Made by a program: the position numbers and the translations under genes | Notes under the pieces: model-generated | What the model was told of the DNA's origin: nothing | The model's database searches: none | Seen by the model: the letters and a program-made list of their open reading frames with translations, nothing else | Source of the DNA: Pantoea latae | Lineage (GTDB): Bacteria; Pseudomonadota; Gammaproteobacteria; Enterobacterales; Enterobacteriaceae | Assembly (NCBI RefSeq): GCF_002077695.1 | Contig: NZ_MWUE01000004.1 | Span: 310,001 to 374,000, forward strand | Reading direction: 5' to 3' | Length of the DNA: 64,000 nucleotides | Part shown: positions 18,520 to 29,460 of the stretch, piece after piece | How the letters are laid out: each line of letters begins with the position of its first letter | How positions within the stretch are numbered: position 1 is the stretch's first letter

Positions 18520-19050
18520 TTAGTAGACCAGAACGGCACGACGGTTTTTAGAGTAAGCCGATTCGTCATGACCCAGCACAGCCGGTTTCTCTTTACCGTA
18601 AGAGACGATAGACATCTGGTCAGCCGACACGCCTTTGCCCTGCAGGTACATCTTCACGGCGTTAGCACGACGCTCGCCCAGCGCGATGTTGTATTCCGGC
18701 GTACCGCGCTCATCCGCGTGACCTTCGATGGTCACTTTGTATGACGGGTTGCTACGCAGGAAAGCAGCATGCTGGTCCAGCATCTGAGCGTAATCAGACT
18801 GGACGTCATATTTGTCCAGGCCGAAGTAAACGATGTTGTTCTGCTGCAGCTGCTGCATCTGCAGACGCGCCTGCTCATCAGAAGACATGTTGCCGTTGCC
18901 GCTGCCGTTCATGCCAGCGCCGTTGCCGTAAGCGCCGTCTGCGCCCATGCCGGTCTGGTCGTTGTTGTTGTTTTTGTGTGAGCTACACGCGGCTACAGCC
19001 AGAACCGGCAGAGCCAGCATCAACCCTTTCAGCACTTTGTTCAGTTGCAT
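18520..19050 (-). CDS. pal: Peptidoglycan-associated lipoprotein Pal
   Basis: 176 residues. The signal ends in a lipobox (LAVAAC) with the lipidated C22, followed by an Asn/Gly-rich linker and an OmpA-like peptidoglycan-binding domain ([39 protein letters not shown]). It anchors the outer membrane to peptidoglycan and binds TolB. The asparagine tract after the lipid anchor is longer and more repetitive than the folded part suggests, typical of a flexible tether. Confidence 0.97.
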   Translation of the reverse strand: MQLNKVLKGLMLALPVLAVAACSSHKNNNNDQTGMGADGAYGNGAGMNGSGNGNMSSDEQARLQMQQLQQNNIVYFGLDKYDVQSDYAQMLDQHAAFLRSNPSYKVTIEGHADERGTPEYNIALGERRANAVKMYLQGKGVSADQMSIVSYGKEKPAVLGHDESAYSKNRRAVLVY

Positions 19051-19113
19051 TTTTTTATCCTGTTATATTGATTATCATACATTTAACCCCCCGCTACGCA
19101 GGGGACCTATGCA

Positions 19114-20409
19114 TTACAGATACGGCGACCAGGCAGGTGATTTTACCTGTCCATCAGTTGCCGGAAGACGCGCTTTGAAACGCCCATCTGTTGATACCAA
19201 CTGCAACACGGAACCCATCCCCTGAGTAGAGCTATAGATTACCATCGTGCCGTTTGGCGCCAGACTTGGCGATTCATCCAGGAACGTGCTCGTTAACGTT
19301 TGAACGGCTCCCGTTACCAGATCCTGTTTGGCGACATGCTGAGCGCCACCGGCGCTGCTGATCATCACCATGGTTTTACCATCGGCAGAGACGTCCGCAT
19401 CCTGGTTTTGTGCTCCTTCCCAGGTAATACGCTGTGGCGCACCGCCGTTGATACCAATTTTATAAATCTGAGGCGCACCAGCCTGATCCGAGGTGTAGGC
19501 CAGCGTCTGGCTATCCGGGAACCAGCTCGGCTCAGTGCTGTTGTAGCGACCGTCGGTGATTTGGCGGGTCTGGCCAGACGCCAGGTCCATCACATAGAGG
19601 TTCAGGCTACCGGTTTTCGACAGCGCGAAAGCCAGCTTGGTGCCGTCCGGCGAGAAGGACGGCGCACCGTTGTGGCGCGGGAACGAGGCAACCTGACGGA
19701 TGGCGCCGTTTGACAGCGTTTGCACCACCAGCGCCGATTTACCGCTTTCAAAGGTCACATAGGCCACTTTGCTGCCGTCTGGCGACCAGGCCGGCGACAT
19801 CAGCGGCTGAGGCGAGCGGTGAACGACAAACTGGTTAAAGCCATCGTAGTCTGAAACGCGCAGTTCATACGGGAACTGACCGCCGTTGGTCTGCACCACA
19901 TAGGCGATACGGGTGCGGAACGCCCCTTTAATACCGGTCAGCTTCTCGAACACTTCGTCACTGGCGGTGTGCGCCGCGTAGCGCAGCCACTGTTTGGTGA
20001 CCTTGTAGGAGTTCTGCGCCAGAACGGTGCCCGGCGCGCCGCCGGTGTCCACCAGCTGATAGGCGATCTGATAGCTGCCATCGGGATTAGGCGTGACCTG
20101 ACCGACCACCACCGCGTCGATGCCCAGGGCGCTCCAGGCGGCAGGCTGCACTTCCTGCGCGCTGGTCGGCTGCTGAGGCAGACGTGAACGGTCGATAGGA
20201 TTGAATTTGCCGCTGTTGCGCAGGTCAGCAGAGACAATGCCGCCAACATCTTCAGGCGCCGCGCCTGAGCCCGCCCATTTAAACGGCACCACACCAATGG
20301 GGCGCGCGGTGTTGACGCCCTGCGTAATTTCAATGCGTACTTCTGCGTGGAGCATCGCAGCCCACAGCAGAACAAAAAAACCTAAGGTTACACGAAGTGC
20401 CTGCTTCAT
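19114..20409 (-). CDS. tolB: Tol-Pal system beta-propeller protein TolB
   Basis: 431 residues from the ATG at 20409, preceded by GGGAG. An in-frame ATG 42 bases upstream is less likely because the family starts MKQALRV. Cleavable signal peptide ending LHA before [10 protein letters not shown]. An N-terminal domain (to about 165) is followed by a six-bladed propeller with repeated SPDG/SWFPD-type blade motifs ([31 protein letters not shown]). Periplasmic partner of Pal and TolA, and the entry point for some colicins. tolA lies 115 bp upstream. Confidence 0.96.
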   Translation of the reverse strand: MKQALRVTLGFFVLLWAAMLHAEVRIEITQGVNTARPIGVVPFKWAGSGAAPEDVGGIVSADLRNSGKFNPIDRSRLPQQPTSAQEVQPAAWSALGIDAVVVGQVTPNPDGSYQIAYQLVDTGGAPGTVLAQNSYKVTKQWLRYAAHTASDEVFEKLTGIKGAFRTRIAYVVQTNGGQFPYELRVSDYDGFNQFVVHRSPQPLMSPAWSPDGSKVAYVTFESGKSALVVQTLSNGAIRQVASFPRHNGAPSFSPDGTKLAFALSKTGSLNLYVMDLASGQTRQITDGRYNSTEPSWFPDSQTLAYTSDQAGAPQIYKIGINGGAPQRITWEGAQNQDADVSADGKTMVMISSAGGAQHVAKQDLVTGAVQTLTSTFLDESPSLAPNGTMVIYSSTQGMGSVLQLVSTDGRFKARLPATDGQVKSPAWSPYL

Positions 20410-20524
20410 CTTTTCTCCCTTACCTGAACCTGAGTTCATGATAATTCGCACAGTTCCTGAAAAACACGAGTATTCGTTAAGTACGGCAAGCTAACCTTAG
20501 TCCAACCTGCCGTGGGTTACTGCA

Positions 20525-21883
20525 TTATTCCGGTTTGAAACGCATCGGTGCGTTTTTAAACACTTCATACACGGCCTGCGATGGCGGCTTAGGAATACGC
20601 GCCTGCTTCGCCGCCGTGATCGCTGCCTGGCATAACGCCGGGTCGCCACCTTCCGATTTAACGTCAATCAGCAAACCATCCGGTGCCAGCTTGATACGCA
20701 GGTTACACTCTTTCCCTTTGAAAGTGTCAGCATCGTAGAAGCGGCTCTGAATCGCCCCCACAACCTGTCCCAGATAAGAGTTAATCTCTGCGCCTGACGC
20801 ACCGGCTTTCTTCTGATTGCCCTGCCCTGCCGCCGCGCCGCCAGCAGTGCCGGCGGTGCCACTTTTCGGTGCATTCTTACCAGAAGTCAGGCCGCCTAGC
20901 AGATCGTCAACGTCGCTGCTGTTTTTCGCCGCTTCCGCCGCCGCTTTTTTCTTCGCATCGGCCGCCGCTTTCGCCTTCGCCGCCGCGTCCGCTTTGGCTT
21001 TCGCCTCGGCCGCCGCTTTCTCTTTCGCGGCTTCCGCCTTCTCTTTCGCTTCCTGCGCGGCTTTCGCTTTCGCCGCCTCGGCTTTCTCTTTCGCGTCCTG
21101 AGCGGCCTTCTCTTTTGCCGCCTCAGCTTTTTCTTTCGCCTCTTCGGCCGCCTTCTCTTTGGCCGCTTCAGCTTTCTCTTTCGCTTCCTCGGCCGCTTTG
21201 GCTTTCGCCTCCTGCGCCGCCTTCGCCTTCGCCTCTGCCGCCGCTTTCGCTTTGGCGTCGGCTGCCGCTTTCGCGTCGGCGACCGCTTTCTCTTTCGCGG
21301 CGGCGGCGGCCACGGCTTTCGCCTGCTCTTCCGCCTTTTTCTTCGCGTCGGCGGCGGCCTGTTTCGCCTGCTCTTCCGCCTTCTGCGCCGCCTCGGCAGC
21401 CGCTTTCGCCTGCGCCTGCGCTTCCGCTTTTGCGTCCGCCTTCGCCTGCGCGGCGGCCGCCTCGGCCGCTTTCTGCTGCTCCTGCGCCGCTTTCGCCGCC
21501 GCTTCCGCCTGTTTCTGCTGCTCAGCCTGCGCCTTCGCCGCTTCCTGCGCCTGCAGGCGCTCTTTCTCCAGCGCTTTCAGACGCTGCTGTTCGGCAGCCT
21601 GCTTCTGCTGCAGCTCTTCAGCCTGCTGCTGCGCCTGTTTTTCACGCTGCTGCTCGGCGCGCTGGCTGTCGCTTTTCTGGTTCTGCTGACGATTGTACTG
21701 CTCGACCACGGCGCCCGGATCGACCATGACCGCGTCGATATCGCTGCCGCCGCCACCGCCGCTCGCCTCTATATTCTCGTTAAACGAGCTCCAGACCAGC
21801 AGCGCGATCAGCACGATGTGCAGAGCCACCGATATGATTATCGCGCGCTTTAACTTCTCGTTTTGCTCGGTTGCCTTCGACAC
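20525..21883 (-). CDS. tolA: Tol-Pal system inner-membrane protein TolA
   Basis: 452 residues, longer than E. coli TolA (421). One transmembrane helix (about 13-33) and a Gly-rich hinge lead into a very long Ala/Lys/Glu/Gln helical domain II (about 60-320), then the globular domain III (about 365-452) with paired cysteines in KGKECNLRIKLA and GGDPALCQA. Domain II spans the periplasm so domain III can reach Pal/TolB and CpoB. The extra length lies in a 15-residue tandem repeat within domain II (DNA 21011-21190). Confidence 0.95.
   Translation of the reverse strand: MSKATEQNEKLKRAIIISVALHIVLIALLVWSSFNENIEASGGGGGSDIDAVMVDPGAVVEQYNRQQNQKSDSQRAEQQREKQAQQQAEELQQKQAAEQQRLKALEKERLQAQEAAKAQAEQQKQAEAAAKAAQEQQKAAEAAAAQAKADAKAEAQAQAKAAAEAAQKAEEQAKQAAADAKKKAEEQAKAVAAAAAKEKAVADAKAAADAKAKAAAEAKAKAAQEAKAKAAEEAKEKAEAAKEKAAEEAKEKAEAAKEKAAQDAKEKAEAAKAKAAQEAKEKAEAAKEKAAAEAKAKADAAAKAKAAADAKKKAAAEAAKNSSDVDDLLGGLTSGKNAPKSGTAGTAGGAAAGQGNQKKAGASGAEINSYLGQVVGAIQSRFYDADTFKGKECNLRIKLAPDGLLIDVKSEGGDPALCQAAITAAKQARIPKPPSQAVYEVFKNAPMRFKPE
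21011..21190 (-). repeat. 45-bp tandem repeat inside tolA
   Basis: Four in-frame 45-bp units encode variants of EEAKEKAEAAKEKAA (residues 232-291), with a degenerate fifth unit after them. Between units E, Q, A and D change at the first two positions while the heptad-like pattern is kept. This region can expand or contract without a frameshift. Confidence 0.85.
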
Positions 21884-21910
21884 ACTCGGTTCCCAAAAAA
21901 CGGTTCGACT

Positions 21911-22339
21911 TTAAATCGGCTGCGTCATCAAACCGACAGATTTAACGCCTGCCTGATGCAGCAGGTTCAGCGCTTTAATAATTTCGTCGTAGGGCACATC
22001 CTTCGCGCCGCCGATCAAGAAGACGGTTTTTGGATTCGCCTCAATGCGACGCTGCGCCTCGCTCACCACCTGTTCCGGCGGCAGCTGCTCCATACGATCG
22101 TGATCCACCACCAGGCTGTACTGGCCGACGCCTGAGACCTCGACGATCACCGGCGGATTATCGTCGCTGGAGACCGTTTTCGAGTCGGTGGCGTCCGGCA
22201 GATCCACTTCTACGCTCTGGGTAATGATCGGCGCTGTCGCCATAAAAATCAGCAGCAGCACCAGCAGGACGTCGAGCAGCGGAACGATGTTGATTTCCGA
22301 TTTCAGGTCGCGGCGGCCGCGACCACGTACTCTGGCCAT
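21911..22339 (-). CDS. tolR: Tol-Pal system protein TolR
   Basis: 142 residues, same as E. coli. A short cytoplasmic start is followed by one membrane helix (about 18-38, IVPLLDVLLVLLLIFMATAP) containing the conserved aspartate used in proton-driven energisation, then a periplasmic ExbD/TolR-type domain. With TolQ it forms the motor that drives TolA. 12 bp separate it from tolQ and 27 bp from tolA. Confidence 0.96.
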   Translation of the reverse strand: MARVRGRGRRDLKSEINIVPLLDVLLVLLLIFMATAPIITQSVEVDLPDATDSKTVSSDDNPPVIVEVSGVGQYSLVVDHDRMEQLPPEQVVSEAQRRIEANPKTVFLIGGAKDVPYDEIIKALNLLHQAGVKSVGLMTQPI

Positions 22340-22351
22340 GGTTACCTCCGC

Positions 22352-23439
<1,088 letters not shown>

Positions 23440-23615
23440 TCTACATCCCGGTCTCGTTTTTAAACGTTGCTACTATACGCAAGAGATTTGGGGTTGGGAA
23501 TGGGATGCCAGAGCCAGGAGAAAATAATTATCAGACGGAAACAATCGGAAGGATTTGCGGCAGATATCTTGACCGACCGCTGACAATACTCCATCGCCAG
23601 CGGCGATGCGGGCGG

Positions 23616-23909
23616 CTAGCGCCAGAACCAGTAGAGAGCGAACAGCAGCGCGATCAGGGCCAGCGCCGGCGAGAAGAGTGCCTGCCAGCGCGTGCGGCGC
23701 GGACGGAAGCCCACGCCGTGGATCACCCCGGCGCAAACCGCCCAGATCACCAACACCCCCTGCCAGACCGACAACGTGCTGGTGTGCGCGGCGTAGCGCG
23801 AGGGATCCCAGAACAAACAGCCCGCGACGATCAGCGCCAGGATGAGCGAAAGGGCCCGCAAAGGCCCTTTGTCCATCAGACGATATGACGTCCGAATCAG
23901 CTTGCGCAT
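23616..23909 (-). CDS. ybgE: Cyd operon protein YbgE
   Basis: 97-residue small membrane protein with three hydrophobic segments (ALSLILALIVAGCLFW, LVIWAVCAGVIHGVGF, LFSPALALIALLFALYWFW). Same length and position as E. coli YbgE, the last gene of the cydABX operon. Its ATG overlaps the cydX stop by one base. Function unknown; conserved linkage suggests a role with cytochrome bd oxidase. Confidence 0.92.
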   Translation of the reverse strand: MRKLIRTSYRLMDKGPLRALSLILALIVAGCLFWDPSRYAAHTSTLSVWQGVLVIWAVCAGVIHGVGFRPRRTRWQALFSPALALIALLFALYWFWR

Positions 23910-24022
23910 CAGGCGCGCTCATCCTGCGCGGCGCTGTCTTCAACATGCTCAATCGCCAGCGCGGTGATGATGCCAAAGGCGCAGGCCAGCAGCGTGCCGA
24001 GGATCCAGGCAAAATACCACAT
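23909..24022 (-). CDS. cydX: Cytochrome bd-I oxidase small subunit CydX
   Basis: A 37-residue single-pass membrane protein, easily missed because of its size. It starts MWYFAWILGTLLACAFG, continues with ITALAIEHVED and ends AAQDERA, very similar to E. coli CydX (37 residues). It is needed for stable, active cytochrome bd-I and lies against the heme-bearing CydA helices. It sits 15 bp after cydB and overlaps ybgE by one base (TGATG). Confidence 0.95.
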   Translation of the reverse strand: MWYFAWILGTLLACAFGIITALAIEHVEDSAAQDERA

Positions 24023-24037
24023 GCTTCAACTCCTTAA

Positions 24038-25177
24038 TCAGTAGAGAGAGTGCGTATTGCGCTCGATATGTTCTTTGGTGATGCGTCCGTACATTTTGTA
24101 GTAGCACCAGCTGGTGTAGGCCAGAATGATCGGCACGAAAATCATCGCCGCGAAGGTCATCACCGTCAGCGTGCGCTGGCTCGAGGTGGCGTCCCACATC
24201 GTCAGGCTCATGCCGGGTTCGATGCTCGACGGCATAATAAAGGGAAACAGCGCGATGCCGGCGGTCATGATGACGCACGCCAGCGTCAGCGACGAGCTGA
24301 CAAACGCCCAGCCGCCCTTCTCCGCGCGCGAGAACAGCACCGTCAGCAGCGGCAGCACCACGCCGAGCAGCGGGAAGAGCCACAGCGCCGGCAGATGATT
24401 AAAGTTCGCCAGCCAGGCGCCCGCCTCGCGCACCACGGTTTTCCCCAGCGGGTTCGACGCCGCGTGGTGGTCGATGGCGCTGGTCACCACATAGCCGTCG
24501 ATGCCATATTTCACCCAGACGCCCGCCAGCGCGAAGCCAGCCATCATCACCAGCGCCGTCACCTGCGCCACGGCGCGCGACCGCGCGTGCAGTTCGCCGA
24601 CGGTGCGCATCTGTAAATAGGTCGCGCCCTGCGTCAGGATCATCGCCACGCTGATCACCCCCGCCAGCAGCCCAAACGGATTGAGCAGCTGAAAGAAGTT
24701 GCCGGTGTAATCAAGGCGTAGATACTCATCCGCGCGGAACGGCACGCCCTGCAGCAGATTGCCGAACGCCACACCGATCACCAGCGGCGGCACGAAGCTG
24801 CCGATAAAGACGCCCCAGTCCCACATGCCGCGCCAGCGCATATCTTCAATTTTAGAACGATAATCGAAACCCACCGGACGAAAAAAGAGCGACGCCAGCA
24901 CCAGAATCATCGCCACGTAGAAGCCGGAGAAGGCGGCGGCATAGACCATCGGCCAGGCGGCGAACAGCGCGCCGCCGGCGGTGATCAGCCAGACCTGGTT
25001 GCCGTCCCAGTGCGGCGCGATGCTGTTGATCATAATGCGGCGCTCGGTGTCGTTGCGCCCCATCAGACGCGTCAGCATGCCAACGCCCATATCAAAGCCG
25101 TCCGCCACCGCGAAGCCCACCAGCAGAATGCCGATCAGCAGCCACCAGACAAAGCGCAGTACTTCATAATCAAACAT
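24038..25177 (-). CDS. cydB: Cytochrome bd-I ubiquinol oxidase subunit II
   Basis: 379 residues, identical length to E. coli CydB, with multiple membrane helices. The N-terminus LLVGFAVADGFDMGVGMLTR is typical of the family. Partner of CydA in the high-affinity quinol:oxygen oxidoreductase used at low oxygen. It follows cydA by 11 bp. Confidence 0.97.
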   Translation of the reverse strand: MFDYEVLRFVWWLLIGILLVGFAVADGFDMGVGMLTRLMGRNDTERRIMINSIAPHWDGNQVWLITAGGALFAAWPMVYAAAFSGFYVAMILVLASLFFRPVGFDYRSKIEDMRWRGMWDWGVFIGSFVPPLVIGVAFGNLLQGVPFRADEYLRLDYTGNFFQLLNPFGLLAGVISVAMILTQGATYLQMRTVGELHARSRAVAQVTALVMMAGFALAGVWVKYGIDGYVVTSAIDHHAASNPLGKTVVREAGAWLANFNHLPALWLFPLLGVVLPLLTVLFSRAEKGGWAFVSSSLTLACVIMTAGIALFPFIMPSSIEPGMSLTMWDATSSQRTLTVMTFAAMIFVPIILAYTSWCYYKMYGRITKEHIERNTHSLY

Positions 25178-25188
25178 GGTTGCTCTCC

Positions 25189-26760
25189 TTAACCGCGTGC
25201 CGGCTCAGCCGCTGCCGCGACCTGCTCATGGTGATAGCGTCCGGTTTTCAGGCTGCTGGGGCCAAGACGCGCGAACTTAAACATCAGATACATTTCCGCC
25301 ACAAGGAACAGCGTGTAGAGACCGCAGATCAGCAGCATGGAAAAGAGCAGATCGCCCACGGTCAGCGAGGAGTTGGCCACCGAGGTCGGCAGCACTTCGC
25401 CGATCGCCCAGGGCTGACGGCCATACTCGGCGACGAACCAGCCCGCCTCGACGGCAATCCACGGCAGCGGTATGCCGTAGAGCGCCGCTTTCAGCAGCCA
25501 GCGATGTTTGCCGACGCGGTTGCGGATAACGCTCCAGAAGGAGAAGGTAATGATGCCCAGCAGCAGCACACCTGCCAGCACCATAATGCGGAAGGCGAAG
25601 TAGAGCGGCGCCACGCGCGGAATTGAGTCTTTCACCGCCTGCTGGATCTGCGCCTCGGTGGCGTCCGCCACGTTCGGCGTGTAGCGTTTCAGCAGCAGGC
25701 CGTAACCCAGATCCTGCTTGCTCTGGTTGAAGGCTTCGCGCACCGCGGGATCCGCGCTGCCGCTGCGCAGCTGGTTCAGCAGCGTATAGGCCTTCATGCC
25801 GTTGCGGATGCGCACCTCATGCTGCGCCATCAAATCTTTCAGGCCGGTGACCGGCGTATCGATGGATCGCGTGGCGATCAGCCCCAGCAGACCGGGGATC
25901 TGCACCGCGTCGGCGTTCTCCTGGTTCTCCTGATCCGGCAGGCCAAACAGCGTAAAGGCGGCCGGCGCGGGCTGGGTCTCCCATTCGGCTTCGATGGCGG
26001 CCAGCTTGGTTTTCTGCACGTCGCCCATCTCGTAGCCCGACTCGTCGCCGAGCACAATTACCGACAGCACCGCGGCCATGCCGAAGCTGGCGGCGATGGC
26101 GAACGAGCGTTTCGCGAAGGCGATGTCGCGCCCTTTCAGCAGATACCAGGCGCTGATGCCGAGAATAAACATCGCACCGGTGGTGTAGCCCGCCGCGACG
26201 GTGTGCACGAACTTCACCTGCGCCACCGGATTAAGCACCAGCTCGGAGAAGCTCAGCATCTCCATGCGCATGGTTTCGTAGTTGAACTCGGAGGCGATAG
26301 GGTTCTGCATCCAGCCGTTCGCCACCAGGATCCAGAGCGCGGAGAGGTTGGAGCCGAGCGCCACCAGCCAGGTGACCGCCAGATGCTGCCGTTTGCCCAG
26401 GCGATCCCAGCCGAAGAAAAACAGCCCGACAAAGGTGGATTCGAGGAAGAACGCCATCAGCCCTTCAATGGCGAGCGGCGCACCGAAGATGTCGCCGACG
26501 TAGTGAGAGTAGTAAGACCAGTTGGTGCCGAACTGAAACTCCATGGTCAGCCCGGTGGCGACGCCCAGCGCAAAGTTAATGCCGAACAGCTTGCCCCAGA
26601 ATTTGGTCATATCTTTATAGATCTGTTTGCCGCTCAGGACGTAGACCGTCTCCATGATCGCCAGCAAAAACGCCATACCGAGCGTTAGCGGGACAAACAG
26701 AAAATGGTACATCGCCGTTAAGGCAAACTGTAAACGCGACAGCTCGACGATATCAAACAT
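25189..26760 (-). CDS. cydA: Cytochrome bd-I ubiquinol oxidase subunit I
   Basis: 523 residues (E. coli 522) from the ATG at 26760, preceded by AAGGAG; an upstream in-frame ATG would add 17 residues foreign to the family. [20 protein letters not shown] contains the heme b595 ligand H19. The quinol-binding Q-loop lies after [23 protein letters not shown]. It carries all three hemes of the oxidase. The 540-bp AT-rich upstream region with TTAATTA motifs fits ArcA/FNR control as in E. coli. Confidence 0.96.
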   Translation of the reverse strand: MFDIVELSRLQFALTAMYHFLFVPLTLGMAFLLAIMETVYVLSGKQIYKDMTKFWGKLFGINFALGVATGLTMEFQFGTNWSYYSHYVGDIFGAPLAIEGLMAFFLESTFVGLFFFGWDRLGKRQHLAVTWLVALGSNLSALWILVANGWMQNPIASEFNYETMRMEMLSFSELVLNPVAQVKFVHTVAAGYTTGAMFILGISAWYLLKGRDIAFAKRSFAIAASFGMAAVLSVIVLGDESGYEMGDVQKTKLAAIEAEWETQPAPAAFTLFGLPDQENQENADAVQIPGLLGLIATRSIDTPVTGLKDLMAQHEVRIRNGMKAYTLLNQLRSGSADPAVREAFNQSKQDLGYGLLLKRYTPNVADATEAQIQQAVKDSIPRVAPLYFAFRIMVLAGVLLLGIITFSFWSVIRNRVGKHRWLLKAALYGIPLPWIAVEAGWFVAEYGRQPWAIGEVLPTSVANSSLTVGDLLFSMLLICGLYTLFLVAEMYLMFKFARLGPSSLKTGRYHHEQVAAAAEPARG

Positions 26761-27257
26761 TAATGACTCCTTGCTCCTCGCATGAATTTGCTCTGCGAAT
26801 AACAACGGCAAACAACAGGATGTGATGCGCAGAGTAAGATTCAGGAACGACTGATTATTGATTCCAGTTTTTGTTACCGACGGATCATCTTCCTCCGCGG
26901 CCCGACGTGAGCGAGTAACAGTGGTGAAAATTCCCCGAAAGCGATCAGTTCAGTGCGTTCAGGCAGGCGAGAGAGAAGCGCCGCTGGCAGGGGTTATATA
27001 GCCGCCTGGCACAATCTCCTGGATGTTTTTGGAAACGACTGAATTGATGCAGCGCAATTTAAACCGGTTGGCTTAGGCTTTGCCAGCGGTAAAGTTTGTT
27101 AAATGTCGAAGTTTATTGATCTGAATTAACGCTTTTATTCGCCAGATATGTAGCCTAAAGAATATTGTTAATTAGTTGTCAAAGTCAGTTTGCTTAATTA
27201 AGAAAACAGTTACCTTCCCCTTATATTCTTTAACCTTCATAAGTAAAAGAGAGCATA
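26761..27257. promoter_or_regulatory. Long AT-rich cydA upstream region
   Basis: About 500 bp without a gene. The part from about 27100 to 27240 is clearly more AT-rich than its surroundings and contains GTTAATTAG (27167-27175) and GCTTAATTAAG (27192-27202). Both resemble the GTTAATTA core of ArcA sites. E. coli has the mng genes between suc and cyd; here there is only this regulatory gap. I see no RNA gene. Confidence 0.45.
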
Positions 27258-27287
27258 AAAATAGCGGCGCCTGCACGCCGCTTTTTG
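27258..27287. terminator. Second, bidirectional hairpin before the cydA promoter
   Basis: Stem AGCGGCG / CGCCGCT (27263-27269 and 27276-27282) with A-rich left and T-rich right flanks. It lies 26 bp beyond the sucD terminator on the minus strand, giving tandem terminators that would insulate cydA from suc transcription. Confidence 0.6.
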
Positions 27288-27300
27288 CTTTGTGACAGGC

Positions 27301-27327
27301 AAAAAAAAGCCACCTCGAAAGGTGGCT
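27301..27327 (-). terminator. Intrinsic terminator of the sdh-suc operon
   Basis: Perfect 8-bp stem AGCCACCT / AGGTGGCT with a 4-base loop, followed on the minus strand by an eight-T run. It starts about 20 bases after the sucD stop. Confidence 0.92.
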
Positions 27328-27346
27328 GATGGCGTGTGAAACGCGC

Positions 27347-28222
27347 TTATTTAGCTGGCAGCACCGCTTTTACCGCGTCGCCGATATCCGCCAGGCTGCG
27401 AACGGTTTTCACGCCGGCCGCTTCCAGCGCCGCGAACTTCTCGTCCGCCGTGCCTTTACCGCCTGCGATGATGGCGCCTGCGTGGCCCATACGCTTGCCT
27501 TTCGGCGCGGTAACGCCCGCGATATAGCCGACAACCGGTTTGGTAACGTGCTCTTTAATGAACGCCGCCGCCTCTTCTTCCGCGCTGCCGCCGATTTCGC
27601 CGATCATCACGATCGCTTCGGTCTGCGGGTCATCCTGGAACATTTTCAGGATGTCGATAAAGTTAGAGCCTGGGATCGGGTCGCCGCCAATGCCGACACA
27701 GGTGGACTGGCCGTAGCCGATGTCCGTGGTCTGCTTTACCGCTTCATAGGTCAGGGTGCCGGAACGCGACACGATGCCGACGCGGCCTGGCTGGTGAATG
27801 TGGCCCGGCATGATGCCGATTTTGCATTCGCCTGGGGTGATCACGCCCGGACAGTTCGGTCCGATCATGCGCACGCCCGCTTCGTCCAGCTTCACCTTGA
27901 TGGTCAGCATATCCAGCGTCGGGATGCCTTCGGTGATGGTGATGATCAGCTTGATGCCCGCGTCGATCGCTTCCAGGATGCCGTCTTTGCAGAACGGCGC
28001 CGGAACGTAGATCACGGTCGCCGTCGCGCCGGTCGCTTCTACCGCTTCACGCACGGTGTTGAACACCGGCAGGCCAAGGTGCGTGGTGCCGCCTTTGCCC
28101 GGCGTCACGCCACCGACCAGCTGGGTGCCGTATGCCAGCGCCTGCTCAGAGTGGAAGGTACCCTGACCGCCAGTGAACCCCTGGCAAATCACTTTAGTGT
28201 TTTTGTCGATCAGAATTGACAT
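27347..28222 (-). CDS. sucD: Succinyl-CoA synthetase alpha subunit
   Basis: 291 residues (E. coli 289). N-terminal CoA-binding fold begins [20 protein letters not shown]. The phosphorylated active-site histidine lies in [17 protein letters not shown]. With SucC it makes ATP from succinyl-CoA in the TCA cycle. Its ATG overlaps the sucC stop by one base, keeping subunits coupled. Last gene of the sdhCDAB-sucABCD operon. Confidence 0.97.
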   Translation of the reverse strand: MSILIDKNTKVICQGFTGGQGTFHSEQALAYGTQLVGGVTPGKGGTTHLGLPVFNTVREAVEATGATATVIYVPAPFCKDGILEAIDAGIKLIITITEGIPTLDMLTIKVKLDEAGVRMIGPNCPGVITPGECKIGIMPGHIHQPGRVGIVSRSGTLTYEAVKQTTDIGYGQSTCVGIGGDPIPGSNFIDILKMFQDDPQTEAIVMIGEIGGSAEEEAAAFIKEHVTKPVVGYIAGVTAPKGKRMGHAGAIIAGGKGTADEKFAALEAAGVKTVRSLADIGDAVKAVLPAK

Positions 28223-29388
28223 TATTTCCCCTCCGCAGCCGCAACAACGCGCTGTGCCGCGTCGGTCAGGCTGGTTGCTGCAATGATATTCAGTCCGCTG
28301 TCCGCCAGTTTCTGTGCGCCCAGCTCAGCGTTGTTTCCTTCCAGACGCACCACCACCGGCACGTTGACGCCCACTTCAGCCACCGCGCCGATGATGCCGT
28401 CGGCAATCAGGTCGCAGCGCACGATGCCGCCGAAGATGTTGACGAATACCGCTTTCACCGCGTCGTCGGAGAGGATGATTTTAAAGGCTTCGGTCACGCG
28501 CTCTTTGGTGGCGCCGCCGCCGACGTCGAGGAAGTTAGCCGGCTGGCCGCCGTGGTGCTTAACGATGTCCATGGTGCCCATCGCCAGGCCTGCGCCGTTA
28601 ACCATACAGCCGATGTTGCCTTCCAGCGCCACGTAGTTCAGTTCCCACTGTGTCGCGTGCGCTTCGCGCGGGTCTTCCTGGCTCGGATCGCGCATTTCGC
28701 GCAGCTCCGGCTGACGGAACAGCGCGTTGCCGTCCACGCCCAGCTTGCCGTCGAGGCAGACCAGATCGCCCTGTTTGGTGATCACCAGCGGGTTGATCTC
28801 AACCAGCGCCAGGTCGCGCTCCAGGAACAGCGTCGCCAGACCCATAAAGATCTTGGTGAACTGGCTAACCTGTTTGCCGGTCAGGCCGAGTTTAAACGCC
28901 AGCTCGCGGCCCTGGTAAGGCTGCGGGCCGGTCAGCGGATCGAGCGCCATTTTGTGGATCAGGTGCGGGGTCTCTTCCGCCACTTTCTCAATCTCAACGC
29001 CGCCTTCGGTCGAGGCCATAAAGACCACGCGACGGGTTGCGCGATCGACAACCGCGCCCAGATAGAGTTCCTGATCGATATCGGTCGCCGCTTCCACCAG
29101 GATCTGGTTGACCGGCTGGCCGTCGGCGTCAGTTTGATAGGTCACCAGACGTTTGCCCAGCCAGTGCTCAGCGAAAGCGCGGATCTCTTCCTTGCTGTTC
29201 ACCACTTTCACGCCGCCCGCTTTACCGCGTCCACCGGCATGAACCTGACATTTCACTACCCACGGACCGGCGCCAATTTTAGAGGCCGCTTCTTCCGCTT
29301 CGCGTGGCGTCGTGCAGGCGTAGCCGGTCGGAGCCGGCATACCATACCGTGCAAACAGCTGTTTCGCCTGGTATTCGTGTAAGTTCAT
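28222..29388 (-). CDS. sucC: Succinyl-CoA synthetase beta subunit
   Basis: 388 residues, same as E. coli. ATP-grasp nucleotide-binding domain at the N-terminus ([36 protein letters not shown]) and a C-terminal CoA-ligase domain with [15 protein letters not shown] sequence ([18 protein letters not shown]). It provides the nucleotide and succinate sites of the complex. It starts 72 bp after sucB. Confidence 0.97.
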   Translation of the reverse strand: MNLHEYQAKQLFARYGMPAPTGYACTTPREAEEAASKIGAGPWVVKCQVHAGGRGKAGGVKVVNSKEEIRAFAEHWLGKRLVTYQTDADGQPVNQILVEAATDIDQELYLGAVVDRATRRVVFMASTEGGVEIEKVAEETPHLIHKMALDPLTGPQPYQGRELAFKLGLTGKQVSQFTKIFMGLATLFLERDLALVEINPLVITKQGDLVCLDGKLGVDGNALFRQPELREMRDPSQEDPREAHATQWELNYVALEGNIGCMVNGAGLAMGTMDIVKHHGGQPANFLDVGGGATKERVTEAFKIILSDDAVKAVFVNIFGGIVRCDLIADGIIGAVAEVGVNVPVVVRLEGNNAELGAQKLADSGLNIIAATSLTDAAQRVVAAAEGK

Positions 29389-29460
29389 GATGTTCTATCC
29401 ATTCAGGTCTGAAAAGAGTAATTAGGTTGGGCGCGCCTTGCGCGGCGCGCCCGGTGAAAA

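Noticed and set aside
20869..21729. Plus-strand open frames across tolA rich in Ser, Pro, Arg or Ala, Phe
   Set aside because: They are antisense readings of the tolA Ala/Lys/Glu repeat and have no independent start signals.
27301..27420. A SdhX-like small RNA in the sucD 3' UTR
   Set aside because: Only about 20 bases separate the sucD stop from the terminator and I cannot recognise the E. coli SdhX sequence, so a separate RNA gene is not supported.
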